In this document: positions 1 to 10,665 of the stretch, in pieces
How the letters are laid out: each line of letters starts with the position of its first letter
Numbering within the stretch: position 1 is the first letter of the stretch
From: Camellia lanceoleosa
Lineage: Eukaryota > Streptophyta > Magnoliopsida > Ericales > Theaceae
Assembly: GCA_025200525.1 (NCBI GenBank)
Contig: CM045767.1
Span: 116,682,021 to 116,746,020, forward strand
DNA: 64,000 nucleotides
Direction of reading: 5' to 3'
Position numbers and translations under genes: made by a program
Notes under the pieces: model-generated
Told to the model about the DNA's origin: nothing
The model's database searches: none
Seen by the model: the letters and a program-made list of their open reading frames with translations, nothing else

Positions 1-1262
1 GGGTTATAAGTAGTCCCATCCACCTGAAAACATCTAACTTCTTTCTCAGTAGCACCCATTGCCACAATCTTTGTCACAGACATTTGATTGGTAGTCAAAG
101 TACCGGTCTTATCAGAACAAATCACAGTAGTGCATCCCAGAGTCTCAACACTAGGCAATTTCCTCACAAGGGCATTTTTCTGAGCCATCTTTCTCGTGCC
201 AAGCGCCAAACATGTGGTGATCACCGCGGGCAATCCTTCTGGAATGGCTGCCACAGCCAATGCCACCGCAATTTCAAAATAATACGTGCATTTCTCGATC
301 GAAAACTTGAAATTCTTAGGCCACCACCCATTATCATACTCCCAAGTCAAGAAGTACTTGACATTGATGATCCAAACAAGTGCACATATCAATCCAATTA
401 TTTTAGTCAAGGCCTCACCAAACTCATTCAATTTCTTCTTCAATGGAGTGTCTTCTTCGCACTGCGCTGCGAAATGGATTTGGGTATGGACTTTCCCAAT
501 CTCTGTCTCCATGCCAGTCTGTGTCACCAAGCAAATACAATACCCATTAACAATTGTTGTTCCTGCAAAAACCATACACCTCTTGCCTTGAATATCAGCA
601 TCTTCAGGCACAGCCTTGTTGGTTTTATTCACCGCCTCGCTCTCGCCTGTCAGCGAGCCCTGCTCGACACGGAGAGTCGAGCTGATCAGCTTGACAACTC
701 TCATGTCGGCAGGGACTTTATCGCCAACTTTGAGCTCAACTATGTCCCCTGGGACGAGCTCTTTGGCAGGCAGGTTAGATGTTCGACGATTGTCCCGAAT
801 AACATTTGCGTTCTCGGATTGGATCTCTTTGAGCGCCTCCAGTGCTTTCTCGGCATTGTTCTCTTGCCAAACACCCACGATCGCGTTAACGATCAAGATA
901 AGGAAAATCACGATGGGCTCCACGAATGCCGTGAACTCGTCGCCGCCCTCGCCTCCATCATAGAGTGCTAGGACGAAGGAGACGATGGCGGCGGCGAGGA
1001 GGATTCGAACAAGGGTGTCGTTGAATTGGTCAAGAATTAGAGTCCATATGGATGGTCCCTCATGCTTTTCAAGCTCGTTGTAACCATGAATTCTGAGGCG
1101 TTTTTCGATCTCTGAAGAGTTTAGTCCTGCAACCCTGTTGACTTGGTAGTGTTTTTCACATTCTGAAACTTGTTTAGACCATGCTGGGAAGGTTTCATGG
1201 TGTGGAGGAGCTCTTGGGCTTGGGAGGTCTCTCTTAGCATAGTCTTGTCCACCTTTACCCAT
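1..1262 (-). CDS. ECA: ER-type Ca2+-transporting P-type ATPase (P2A, ECA family), N-terminal 420 codons, cut by window edge
   Basis: Read on the minus strand from ATG at 1262, 420 codons run to the window edge with no stop or frameshift. The protein starts [16 protein letters not shown] and follows plant ER-type calcium pumps (Arabidopsis ECA1/ECA4) throughout. Visible parts in order: cytosolic N-terminus with a cation-ATPase N domain (about residues 25-75); M1 and M2 (about 75-130, [16 protein letters not shown] and [16 protein letters not shown]); actuator domain with TGES at 205-208; M3 ([10 protein letters not shown]); M4 with the calcium-binding PEGLP at 341-345; and the phosphorylation motif CSDKTGTLT with the catalytic Asp at 384. 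The PEGLP-Glu to Asp spacing of 42 equals that of animal SERCA. The family has about 1,060 residues, so roughly 60% lies outside the window. Family role: ATP-driven Ca2+ (and Mn2+) pumping into ER or Golgi lumen. This is the only reading frame here with no damage. Confidence 0.96.
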   Translation of the reverse strand, partial: MGKGGQDYAKRDLPSPRAPPHHETFPAWSKQVSECEKHYQVNRVAGLNSSEIEKRLRIHGYNELEKHEGPSIWTLILDQFNDTLVRILLAAAIVSFVLALYDGGEGGDEFTAFVEPIVIFLILIVNAIVGVWQENNAEKALEALKEIQSENANVIRDNRRTSNLPAKELVPGDIVELKVGDKVPADMRVVKLISSTLRVEQGSLTGESEAVNKTNKAVPEDADIQGKRCMVFAGTTIVNGYCICLVTQTGMETEIGKVHTQIHFAAQCEEDTPLKKKLNEFGEALTKIIGLICALVWIINVKYFLTWEYDNGWWPKNFKFSIEKCTYYFEIAVALAVAAIPEGLPAVITTCLALGTRKMAQKNALVRKLPSVETLGCTTVICSDKTGTLTTNQMSVTKIVAMGATEKEVRCFQVDGTTYN

Positions 1263-1620
1263 CTTTAAAAAGACCATGAAAAACAGAGAGAAAAAACAGA
1301 GTTTGATATATCAGAGAAAATTATGAGTTCATACAAACTTGCTGATCAAGAAAGAAAATAAAACAGTTTCCATTTTTTTAGAAATCAAACAATGACCCAG
1401 AAACACTAGTTAAGCATTTGTAGCAAAGAAATACAAACCGGGCACATACAATTCAAAGTTGAAGAATTGAAAGAAAGCAAATAATGGGTTTGCTTTCTTT
1501 GCTTGTTTTGAGTGAGTGGGTAAAGAAATGAAAGAGTTTGAAATGGTGAATGAGAAAGATGATTCAACCAGACACCATGCGTTGGCTATCTCTTCATCTT
1601 GTATATATTATATATATAGA
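1263..1620 (-). promoter_or_regulatory. Likely 5' UTR and core promoter of the ECA gene
   Basis: Upstream of the pump ATG on the minus strand. A TATA-like stretch lies at 1602-1618 (minus strand reads TCTATATATATAATATATAC). A start site about 30 bases downstream would give a 5' UTR of about 300 bases, unless it is spliced; many plant ECA genes have a 5' UTR intron and I could not place one. No other reading frame here looks coding. The assignment rests on position and the TATA run only. Confidence 0.4.
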
Positions 1621-1895
1621 CTATGTAATGTGTTTCTCTGTCATTGTTATGACTCTTTGTTTTAAGATAACAATAAAGGAAGCTTCGTGGATGGATGGTG
1701 ATGAAGTAGAGAAGGAGGAGTTGTTAAAGAGTGGAGAGGGGTTTGGTGGGTGACGATTGGGGAAGGGGGCATGGCCAATATGTTTGTGGAATATATATAT
1801 TTTTTCAGTTGGTAGACAACTGAGAACTTTATCAAGGATCTTGTTGGTTATAACCTGTGCAGTTTTCCTATGGTGAGGAACTCATGTCCTTTCGC

Positions 1896-2098
1896 AGAAT
1901 CAATCATGATTGCCCTCAGGAAAAATTTACGAACACAAAAATCATTCACAAAGGCAGACATAATCCTCTTACATAATGTGGTAATTGCTAAATGACAGAC
2001 TTGTTTACCATTAATCAATCATTATTGCTCTCAGAAAAAGTTTATGAACACAAAAGTCAATCACAAAGTTGGATACAATCCTCTCGCATAAGATGACT
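1896..2098 (+). repeat. Imperfect direct duplication, about 85-bp units
   Basis: Two diverged direct copies, about 1896-1982 and 2015-2098. Shared blocks are AATCAATCAT, TTGC(C/T)CTCAG, GAACACAAAA, and TCACAAAG followed by ATAATCCTCT or ACAATCCTCT. Origin unknown; probably a remnant of an older repeat behind the ECA promoter. Confidence 0.55.
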
Positions 2099-2223
2099 CA
2101 CTTTTTTGGGAGTTTCATACTCATGTGAGACAATTATGTTCAATTCTGTCTTATTAGAATAACCGTTACTTTCAATTCTCAATATATATATTTTCTTGGA
2201 TTGGTAAATCTCTGATTTCATAT

Positions 2224-2443
2224 CTTCGTTTGGGAACAGGTTAATTTAGTAACTTTTTGGCTATTTGGCTAAAATAGTCAAAAAAAAAAAAATTAGTATG
2301 TTTTTTTTTTTTTTTTAAAAAAGATGTGCAAAAAGTAGAGAGAAAAGAGAATCTTTGACTTTTTGGTATGGGTTGTTGGCTTTTTGGCTAAAAAGGTAAC
2401 TTTTTGACTTTTTAGCTAAAAATGATGCTTCCCAAACGAGGCC
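2224..2443. mobile_element. MITE, GTTTGGGAA family, copy 1
   Basis: About 220 bp with inverted ends: left CTTCGTTTGGGAACAGG, right reading TTCCCAAACGAGGCC. The interior repeats CTTTTTGGCTAA-type blocks and carries the segment AGTAGAGAGAAAAGAGAATC, which recurs in copy 2 thirty bases further on. No coding capacity. The superfamily cannot be fixed because the flanking duplication is unclear. Confidence 0.7.
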
Positions 2444-2472
2444 TAATGTATTTAAAATCCAGTTATATCTTA

Positions 2473-2698
2473 GGCCTCGTTTGGGAACAGGCTAATTTAG
2501 TAACTTTTTGGCTAATTAGCTAAAAAGGTAGGTAAAAAAAACTTGTATGTTTGAGATGACTTTTTGGCTAATTACGAAAAGCTGTGCAAAAAGTAGAGAG
2601 AAAAGAGAATCTTTGACTTTTTGGTATGTGTTGTTAGCTTTTTGGCTAAAAAGGTAACTTTTTGGCTAATTGGCTAATTTAGCCACTCCCCAAACGGG
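2473..2698. mobile_element. MITE, GTTTGGGAA family, copy 2
   Basis: Second copy, same orientation as copy 1. It starts GGCCTCGTTTGGGAACAGGC after a TTA, and its right end reads CTCCCCAAACGGG before TAA. The interior is the same as copy 1 apart from small indels. Two copies 30 bp apart suggest local re-insertion or a tandem duplication. TTA beside GGCC is what PIF/Harbinger (Tourist-like) elements leave, but the right flank does not match exactly. Confidence 0.7.
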
Positions 2699-3130
2699 TA
2701 ATGAATTTTCTTAGGTACCCGTAACGGATATGGGGACGTATGGGGACGCTGCTGCGCAGCCCGCGCAGTAGCGTCTGCTGTGCAGCAATTTGAGCCCATT
2801 TCGGAGCCTATTTTGATAATCCGAACCGTTCATTTTAAAATACGTCAAGTAGAACATGCCCGTAAAAAATCAAGTTAATCGAATATCATTTACGCATTCA
2901 TCCACTCACATTTGTATCTAACTTATCGAATTTAGATATTTTGTAGCGTACTCTCGGTGGTGTTTTAAAATAAAATAGTAAAGTTAAAAATGATGTCGCT
3001 TTGGCATCTTCATCAAGATACCAAAACAACGTTTTTTTTTTTTTTTTTTTTTAATCTCAACCTTTGGTTATTCTCTTTTTTTTTTTTTAATGTGGTGCTT
3101 TGTCATTCAAAACACTACCGAGAATCTAAA
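2699..3130. other. GC-rich hairpin and inverted ACTACCGAGAA / TTCTCGGTAGT-like ends, uncharacterised repeat
   Basis: A GC-rich block at 2745-2775 folds into an imperfect hairpin (GACGCT and CTGCGC pairing with GCGCAG and AGCGTC), very unlike its AT-rich surroundings. At 2950-2970 ACTCTCGGTGGTGTTTTAAAA is mirrored at about 3105-3125 by CAAAACACTACCGAGAATC. This looks like a degenerate inverted-repeat transposon. No reading frame is supported. Confidence 0.4.
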
Positions 3131-3869
3131 TTCGTAACTTTATCATGTAACATTGCCCATTTAGAATAACTTATAAGTTAGAATTTAATGACTAAGTGTT
3201 TTAGATTATTAACTTACAAGAATTAAAGTAAGGTATAAATTTATTTGGTCCAACTTTTTGATAATATGTGAAAAAAAGTTTAAAATGTTTAATTGAATAA
3301 TTTCTCCCATAATTTTTTTGTCGTGTAAGTATCCAAAATATACTCAAAAGTCTTTTACAAGCGTTCATATGTATTGAAGGGTTTAAAATAAGCTTTAAAA
3401 AGTTACAAATTATAGCTTAAAAAATCTCACTTTTTTAAGCAAGATAAATTGAAAATGTCAAATAAGTTATAATTTGAAATAACAACCAAATAGTATTAAT
3501 CATTTTTGAAGAAAATGAGCTAAATAAATTGATTTATAATGCTACCAAAAGGGACATTATCATGTAATATCATATATGCAACATAAAGAAAAATAATATT
3601 CACACAAAATTTTTATACATTATTTTTTGTGAGAATGATGTCGCGGTGACATTTCTATAATTAAATATCATTTGATGAGCGCTTTGTTTTAAAATGATAA
3701 GTCCCAATGCAACCACATTATTAAGTCAACAAATTCTGTATATTTTTTTTTTAAGGAAAAATATCAAAGAAAAAAAGGAAGTAGAAAAAATTATTGCAAA
3801 TTCATGAAAGTATAACACTCATTTGCACAATTTAGTGCATAAATTACTTGTATTTTTTTGAGTTTGTAA
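3131..3869. other. AT-rich intergenic DNA, nothing recognised
   Basis: A/T homopolymer runs and short reading frames only. The segment around 3630-3690 (GATGTCGCGGTGACATTT, then a GATGAGCGCTTTGTTTTA block) resembles one near 15855-15915, so an old dispersed repeat may be present. Confidence 0.5.
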
Positions 3870-4340
3870 TTGATGAATCAGTTCGTTCCAAGCAGAACGG
3901 GTTGGATTGATCCGCGCTCCTCAAGCCTATGTCCGAATGCCCAAGCCCACCGGAAGACCTGCACAAGAGTTCAACAGGGAACGGGGAGTTCCCCAGCCAA
4001 CCCTCCGACGAGCAAGTTAGAGAGAGAAGTGGAATGCATAGATAGATTAGAGATAGAAAAGCTTAACCTTCTTTCTATCTTCGACGTCTGCTTATATTCT
4101 CTGGTAATCATTTCGTTGTCTCTTCCGACTTGTCGCCTTGGCCGAAAGTTTATGCTTTAACTTACCTTGTTCATGGTGAAGACGTTCTGTCCCGACGGAG
4201 AAGGTTTGTCGCAATAAATGTTGTAAGGGGCTTCATTAATGGCGATGTGCAGTGGCAATAACTTTGCAGATCTTTATCTGCTAATGTGGCTTGCCCTTCT
4301 CTTGCCATGTGTCTTGGTGTCATTGATTCTCATTACTACG
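3870..4340. mobile_element. LTR-like fragment (Ty3-type regulatory sequence)
   Basis: A GC-richer island with ordered blocks ATCCGCGCTCCTCAAG, GACCTGCACAAGAGTTCAAC, GGGAGTTCCCC, CCCTCCGACG and CAAGTTAGAGAGAGAAG. This order (several perks, then CTCCGACG.TCAAGTTAG and GAGAGAG) is familiar to me from LTRs of plant Ty3 elements, but I cannot confirm it. A 96-residue open frame (3870-4160) matches no family I know and I do not call it a gene. No second LTR or internal region lies beside it, so it would be a solo or truncated LTR. Confidence 0.4.
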
Positions 4341-5052
4341 TGAGTGCTGGGCTTTAGTATTTGAGATATATATTGAGCCCTAAGTAGTGGATTATAACCT
4401 TCATGGGTTTACCCATGTTAGTAATTATTTTTTTAACCTTCCACTTTTTTGAGATATATATGTATATGTGGGTGTATATTTTATTTATATATCACTACTA
4501 CTTTGAATTAATTGTTATTTATAATGCTAATATAAATGTGTTGATCTCACTATCCAAACTAATCACAACTAAGAAAGATATATCACGTAAGGTAAGTAAT
4601 ATGCAATAATTGTTTAGAATCTAAAAATACGAAAAATTTAAAACGTAATCTAATAATTAAAATTGTATTAAAAGAAAAAGTGGCATGTTATTGTGAACGA
4701 AATTTTGAGTATAAAATTTTATGGTTATAGTTATTTTCCTAACATCACTGTTGACGACTGATATATGAATGTGGAATTACTTGTAGCATATTATTTTATC
4801 ACTTGGTCAATTTAACTACTTATAAAGAAAAGTAACTTTTTATATAATCTTCAAAGGAAGAGAAATTGTACAAATAATAGCATTTTTTAAAAATATATAT
4901 ATATATATATTTAGGTTGGATTTTGAATTTAGGGTACCAGTTAGGCCTTTACATTGACAATTTTCAATCATATATACAATGTGTACACCTAGTCTGTGGA
5001 AGTCAATCCAACCATGGAATATCACAATTCAAATAGGTTGCAATTATATTTT
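4341..5052. other. AT-rich intergenic DNA, nothing recognised
   Basis: Short frames of low-complexity composition and a TA microsatellite at about 4893-4912. No supported gene. Confidence 0.5.
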
Positions 5053-5458
5053 GGGTAAATTATACTTTTATCCCATGTATGTTTGACCACTTTTTTACTT
5101 TATTTTTTCTCACTCTGATTATTTTATGTTTTAAATTTTTTTCAATTTACTCTTAAAGTTAATTTATGTTGAAAATTAGACAGCAAATGCCATAATAACG
5201 ATCACATAACATAAAAAATATATATTATTATACTTGAATTTAAGTTTATGTTAGAGATGTGAGTTGTATATAATAAAATATTTTTATACCATGTAATTGT
5301 TAATGTGTTATTTTATGTTTAATTTTTATTAGAAATTAGCTTTAAGAGTAAATTAGAAAAAAATTGAAATATGAAGGGTCAAAGTGAAAAAAAAACAAAC
5401 TTCAATAGCCAAAATGGAAAAGTAACCAAACATAAAAGGAACAAAGTATAATTTATCC
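5053..5458. mobile_element. MITE with GGGTAAATTATAC ends
   Basis: About 405 bp. The left arm GGGTAAATTATACTTTTATC, then TATGTTTG, is matched by the reverse complement of the right end, AGGATAAATTATACTTTGTT, then TATGTTTG. The arms continue imperfectly for about 100 bp. Flanks read ATATTTT on both sides, consistent with a 7-8 bp target duplication with one change. No coding capacity. Confidence 0.75.
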
Positions 5459-7089
5459 TCATATTTTTGTTTTAGATGGCATCTTAATAATTCAATTATT
5501 ATATTTTTGTATTGAATTATGTCAAAATATTACTTTAATAATCTAAATGTTTTTTTTTTTTTTTATATTTTTCCAGGGTAGTTTATTTGTTAAGATATAT
5601 ATGATAAAATCATGTAGTTACAATTAAGATTTGACCTCTCTCAAATTTTAAATTCAAACTGTACCATCATGTTGGGTCCTCAAACTCATAGCTTTTTATT
5701 TTTCATAATTTAGATATGATTCATATTATGGAGACCATCAAAAAAGTTCATATCGGTTGATAAAGCGATTATAAAAAAATTTAAAAAAAAATTATTTAAA
5801 ATAGTTTTTTTTCAATTTTTTTCAAAACATACCTTCAACTTGATTTTCAACTCGATTTTACGCGCGATGAGATAAATAAAATAAATACGAATCGAATCAA
5901 ATCGGTAAATTAAAATAAACTCAAAGGAATCGAAAGTCAAGTTGTTCTTTTTTCAGACACTTTTTGAGCCCCGTTTAATATATTAATTTTATTAATTATT
6001 TTATATTTTATTATTTAAAAATCGTGTAAGGATATTTTTAAATCATATTAGGAAATCATATTATTAAAATATTTTAAAATAGTTTTTTCAAATATTAAAA
6101 GACATTTTTTTTTTTCATATTATTCTTTTTATTTATTTTAGGTATAATTTCAAATATAATATATATAAATATCTAATCAAAAAATAAAAATAATTATATA
6201 AAAAAAGAAAAAAGGCTAAATCGGACGACGAAAGCATATGTAAGTCAAGGAGAGGATCCTCATTCCTCAAACTCACCATGAGTGGCGTTTTAATAATTCA
6301 AAGTATTTATTTCGTTTGTTTGAAACTGGACCCTAAGCTTAACCTAATAATTATTAAATTAACTTGATTTATATATTTTTTATAATTTACACAAAGGGTT
6401 TTACAAAATTTTAAAAAAAATGGAAAACAACAATAAATGATTTAAATCACTTATAAAAAAAATTCAAAATTATTTTGAATATAACTTATAAATTGATTTT
6501 TTTAATTATCATAAAATAATGTGTAAAAAATATAAAAATATACCCAAATAAATGAATAAATTAACTTTTTTTCTATGGGTACCAAAAGGGGTTGATCCAT
6601 ATTTGAATATCAGGGGCTGATCCATGTTTGATTAGATTATGACACTTTCGTACAACACACACAACCGTCTTCGTCTATAGATTTGTGGGTCAGTAAGTAC
6701 TGTCTATGCAAGTAACAAACAATTCATCTCACTAAAAATATTATCACTAATAGTATTAATGTATTAAAAAAATAAAAAATAAAAAATACAACTCTAAGAC
6801 TAAAACATCACATCATTACTGGCGAAACCCACTACCACCTAATTAGTTGGAGCACTAATTAGTGCTCCCAAGCATTTTTCTACAAGTAAATGATGGGATA
6901 AATTATTAATAAGTTTTAAGGACCTTACTACATCCCTCTAAAAACACTTCCTTTAATCTCCCTAATTTTCATATCAAGTAAAAAAAAAATAATAATAAGG
7001 AAACAGTTATCCAAAATGGAAATTAGGGGGACAGTTTTTAGGGCTCCAAATCATTTTCCAAGTTTTAATAGGTAGATTTAATTTTTAAA
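5459..7089. other. AT-rich intergenic DNA, nothing firmly recognised
   Basis: Long A/T tracts and many short frames. A local inverted pair GGAGCACTAATTAGTGCTCC (6850-6869) is a perfect 20-bp palindrome that may mark the end of an old element. No gene seen. Confidence 0.45.
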
Positions 7090-7400
7090 AATAAATTTTA
7101 GTAAAATTGTTATTAAAAATATTTTTTTTTTTTGTAATGATTTTTTACATATATCTTTAAAAATTGATAATTGGTAATTTTTTTTTGTCGCGATTTGTAT
7201 AAATTTTCTAAAATTTACAATTAGTGACTTTTTTGTGACGAATTTTTTAAATTATCACTGAAAGTTGTAAATTATTGACTTTTTTGTGACGATTTTATTA
7301 AATTGTCGCTAAAATTTATAATTAGTGACATTTTTTGTAACAAAATTCTTAAACTGTCGCTGAAAATTAACAATTAGTAACTCTTGTTAATATTGTTTAA
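7090..7400 (+). repeat. GTGACGA / TGTCGCTAAA minisatellite, block 1
   Basis: Four to five degenerate direct copies of about 60 bp built from TTTTTTGTGACGATTTT, AAATTGTCGCTAAAA and TTA(C/T)AATTAGTGAC. A shorter block of the same motifs lies inside the MITE at 8067-8338. Tandem GTGACGA/GTCGCTAA arrays occur in plant CACTA and related DNA transposons; that link is from memory and not proven here. Confidence 0.65.
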
Positions 7401-7769
7401 TGAAAAATATCTTTAATTATCGTATGACCTATTAAACAATAAATTCACTTATTAAGACTTATATTTAAATTCTCCTAAATGATAAATCATAAAATGAATT
7501 AATATAATTCTTGGTTAGTGAATAATAATTTTATTTGTAATATATTTTTAATTTTATTTTTTAATGAATCAAACTCGTAAATGAATTATCTACTACATTA
7601 CTCAACAAAAACAAGTCAATATTAACCCGATTGTAAAATTTTCACTATATTTTTTTGTTGGAAATAATACCATATAAACGACATTGCATATTACTCTAAT
7701 ATAAAACTAATAATTATCCTTAACTATGACACATGGCTTATGAACGGTCACAAACAATCTTTCGAGAAA
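7401..7769. other. AT-rich spacer with left target duplication of the next element
   Basis: No gene. The last nine bases (7761-7769, TTCGAGAAA) are repeated at 7927-7935 and flank the foldback element. Confidence 0.6.
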
Positions 7770-7926
7770 CAAAAATGCTAGAAGCCTAAAATATTTTATT
7801 AAAATTTTTACCAAATGTCTTATATGGGTGTGGGATCTACATGGGTGACACCCATGTGAGTCCCACACCCATGTGAGACATTTGATAAAATTTTTAGTAG
7901 AATATTTTGGGTCTCTAGCATGACTC
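7770..7926. mobile_element. Foldback MITE with about 78-bp arms and a 9-bp target duplication (MULE-like)
   Basis: The 157-bp element is almost entirely one hairpin. The left arm (from AAAATGCTAGAAGCC through ACCAAATGTCTTA and TGGGTGTGGGA) pairs with the right arm (TCCCACACCCA, GAGACATTTGATAAAA, GTCTCTAGCAT). The flanks are an exact 9-bp repeat, TTCGAGAAA, at 7761-7769 and 7927-7935. Nine-base duplications and long arms are the signature of Mutator-like elements. Non-coding. Confidence 0.88.
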
Positions 7927-8066
7927 TTCGAGAAATATATATACAATGTAGGGCCGCCCTATATTTTACGTGATATGTTCTTGTAATTTTGTTAGTTATA
8001 GAGAAAATTAGTAAAACATTCCTCTCTAACTTTGTATAGTAGGAGAGGTCAAAGATATTTTTTTTA

Positions 8067-8338
8067 GGGTAAACTACCAATAGGTCCTAATAGTTGGACT
8101 TAATTCTCATCAAGTCCTATTGAAAATAATTATTGGTAAAATTGTCGCTAAAAATAATTTTTTTGTGACTATTTTTTATATATGTCGCTAAAAATTGACA
8201 ATTAGTTACTTTTTTTTGTTATGATTTTTATAAATTATGGTTAAAATTTATAATTAGTGATTTTTTTACAACAAATTTTTCTCATAGGACCTATTAAAAC
8301 AATAAGTCTACTTATTAGGAGCTACACGTAAGTACCCC
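8067..8338. mobile_element. MITE with AGGGTAAACTACCAATAGG ends
   Basis: Inverted ends: left AGGGTAAACTACCAATAGG and TCCTAATAG; the reverse complement of the right end is GGGGTACTTACGTGTAGCTC and CTAATAAG. The interior holds GTCGCTAAAA and AATTAGTGA repeats like those at 7090-7400. A relative with the same ends lies at 50290-50552. Confidence 0.75.
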
Positions 8339-8347
8339 TTTTTTTTA

Positions 8348-8562
8348 TTAGCTAAAGTCCCTCAACATTTTCACAAAGAAAATTCAACTGAGGAAATTTT
8401 ACTGACTTAGAGAAATTTCAGCCCTAATTCAGAGAAATTTTAAAATTTCTCTAATATAATCACATAATTTTTTTTTTTGTGAAAATTAAAATTTTTCTGA
8501 GTCGGGCAAAAATTTTGTAAGTCAAATTTTCTCTGTAAAAATATTGAGGGACTTTAACTATT
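8348..8562. mobile_element. MITE with TTAGCTAAAGTCCCTCAA ends
   Basis: The left arm TTAGCTAAAGTCCCTCAACA, then CACAAAGAAAATTCAACT, is mirrored at the right end; the reverse complement reads ATAGTTAAAGTCCCTCAATA, then ACAGAGAAAATTTGACT. About 215 bp with imperfect inner pairing. It abuts the preceding MITE. Non-coding. Confidence 0.75.
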
Positions 8563-10353
8563 ATAAAATATTATATATCTCTTATCTTATAAAATCTTAA
8601 TATCAGATATTTTAAAAAATTATCCTATGATATTAAGTTGCGCCTTCTAAATTAATTTTTAAATTATACTTCACTTTTTATTTGCTTGCCTTTCAATTGT
8701 CCATCCTCGCATTTTGGTAGCCCCACGTAAGCTAATCACACACGAATCTCAACAAATTCAACTATCTTATTTTTTGTTAATTTATTGAAAATTTCATCCC
8801 AACTTTGTAAATTGCTTATTTTAGTTTTTTTTTTTGTAAAAATGAATTTTTGTATTTGAACTTTATTGGTACATTTTAAAATGTTATTAATTCAATATCA
8901 ATTTCCAATTGCATGGGAATGTCTTAGGCAAGTTGGTACTTTTTTTCTCATCCAAGAAAAATCCTTCTTATTTTGATTTTTATAGAGGACATTAGGGATG
9001 CCCGCAGATCAATATTTGACAGTTCGGTTTGCGGTTTGAAGTCGCTCGCATGTCTGCAGTTTAAGAAAAATTGAACCCATAACCGTTTGCAATGCGGGTT
9101 GCGATTTATGCAAATAAGATTTAAGAATGTGCGGGTGGTTTGCAGATTGAGCTTTTTTTTAAAAAAATTTATTTCAACTTGTTTTTTTTCCATTTTTTAA
9201 ATGTTTTTGATTGCGGGAGATTTAACACTATCCTCTATTAAAATTAGATTACAAAAAATTAGAATTAACATAGAAAAAAAAATCACATAACTAAATTTGT
9301 AAAAAATTGAAAAAATTCCAATTGAATAAGAAATATTTTAAATAAGATAGTGTGAGATATTATTATAATGTTAGAGTATATATATTTGATAATCAGATTA
9401 AAGTGAATGAGAAAAGAGAATATTAGAGTTACACACTTGCAAAATTTATAAGAAAATCTGATGGTCCAAATTTTAAAAAAAAAAAAAAAAAAAAAATTAT
9501 ATATAGATGCAGGCAAGTGAGTGCGGTTGCTGGTATAACCCGCGACCCACCCGCAACCTTCAAAAACAAGAAAATCCTAAATCACATCTAGCCCTAATAA
9601 TTATGCAAAACCACTCAAATAAACATGAACGATTTGGATTAGATGATTTTCTCAGATCAAATAACCCTCTGCCCAACCTTAAAGGACATGACTCTTTTGA
9701 TTAGCTAACAAAGCATACTTGTAGATGATATCCCCCCCCCCCCCCCAAAAAAAAGTGTTTATACTTCTTTCTTTGTTTATTTTTAATTTTTTATTCTTCT
9801 CATAAAATAATTTGTTTTCATCATCAGCATTCACACGTGGAAAGGCAGAGAATTCCAGGTAGTGATATAATTCCTTTTAAATCAAGGGACCATATAGTTT
9901 ACTTTTTTCTAGTGTGGGATTTTTATTTATTTTTATTTTTATTTTTAAACTAGGAATGTCAACTATGGCTTCTTCCAAGTACATAATATTATTTTGATGG
10001 GATTTCATACGATATATATATATACATATTAGGGGTGATTGATAGTTTGATTCAGCACTTAAGATTGAATATATTAAACCTTGGTTTGGCTAAAAATGTC
10101 AAAAAAAATCAAACCAAATGAATTTTTTAGTCCTAATCTAAAAAGGTCGCAACTAAAAAAAAAATCACCTAAAAAAGTCAATGTCAAACGACAACTAAGT
10201 AAAAATCAATTAAACATGATTAATAACTATAATTCATATTAGTTAAAATTTAGGTGTTTCTTAAAATTTATGCTAAAATTTAAGAAAATTTTAAATTATA
10301 TAAAATTTATTTAATTCTGACTGAATTTATAAGTACTAAACATAAATATCGAT
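8563..10353. other. AT-rich DNA with remnants of a GCGGGT-rich repeat and a poly-C tract
   Basis: At 8995-9150 the motifs GCGGTTTG, TGCGGGTTGCG and GTGCGGGTGG, and at 9515-9560 TGCGGTTGC and ACCCGCGACCCACCCGC in the opposite sense, suggest the two ends of an old inverted-repeat element of about 570 bp. A poly-C run of about 15 sits at 9732-9746. No gene is supported; the 77- and 65-residue frames here are low-complexity. Confidence 0.4.
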
Positions 10354-10665
10354 ATGCACCACTACCACTATTATCACTACCACCATCACAACCACCGCTA
10401 CCATTACCACCGCCACCACCACTACCTCTACCACCACCACTACCGCCACTACCACCACCCTTGCTACCGCTACCACTACTGTTATCACCACTATCATGAC
10501 AACTGCTACCGTTATCGTTACCGCTACTGTTATCACCACTACCACCACCGCCATCTTAATCACTATTATCATTATTGTCATAAACACTACCACCATTTTA
10601 CTACCACTCTTATCGTCACTGTCACCACCACCATCACCACCATTATACTATGACTGCCACTACCA
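10354..10665 (+). repeat. Degenerate ACC/ATC trinucleotide tract (about 310 bp)
   Basis: Runs of CACTACC, CCACCAC and TTATCACC units with occasional GCTACCG and CATGACAAC interruptions. It opens frames on both strands (His/Tyr-rich on plus, Val-rich on minus), as expected of a purine-poor trinucleotide array; I do not regard these as proteins. Confidence 0.85.

Noticed and set aside
84..971. 295-codon plus-strand frame
   Set aside because: It is the antisense of the calcium pump exon, which has perfect family motifs on the minus strand.
3870..4160. 96-codon frame as a gene
   Set aside because: No domain, mixed composition, and the DNA looks like LTR regulatory sequence.
10341..10350. tRNA or rRNA genes anywhere in the window
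   Set aside because: I looked for clover-leaf hallmarks (GGTTCGA-type T loops, TGGC box A) and found none apart from the tRNA-complementary primer sites.
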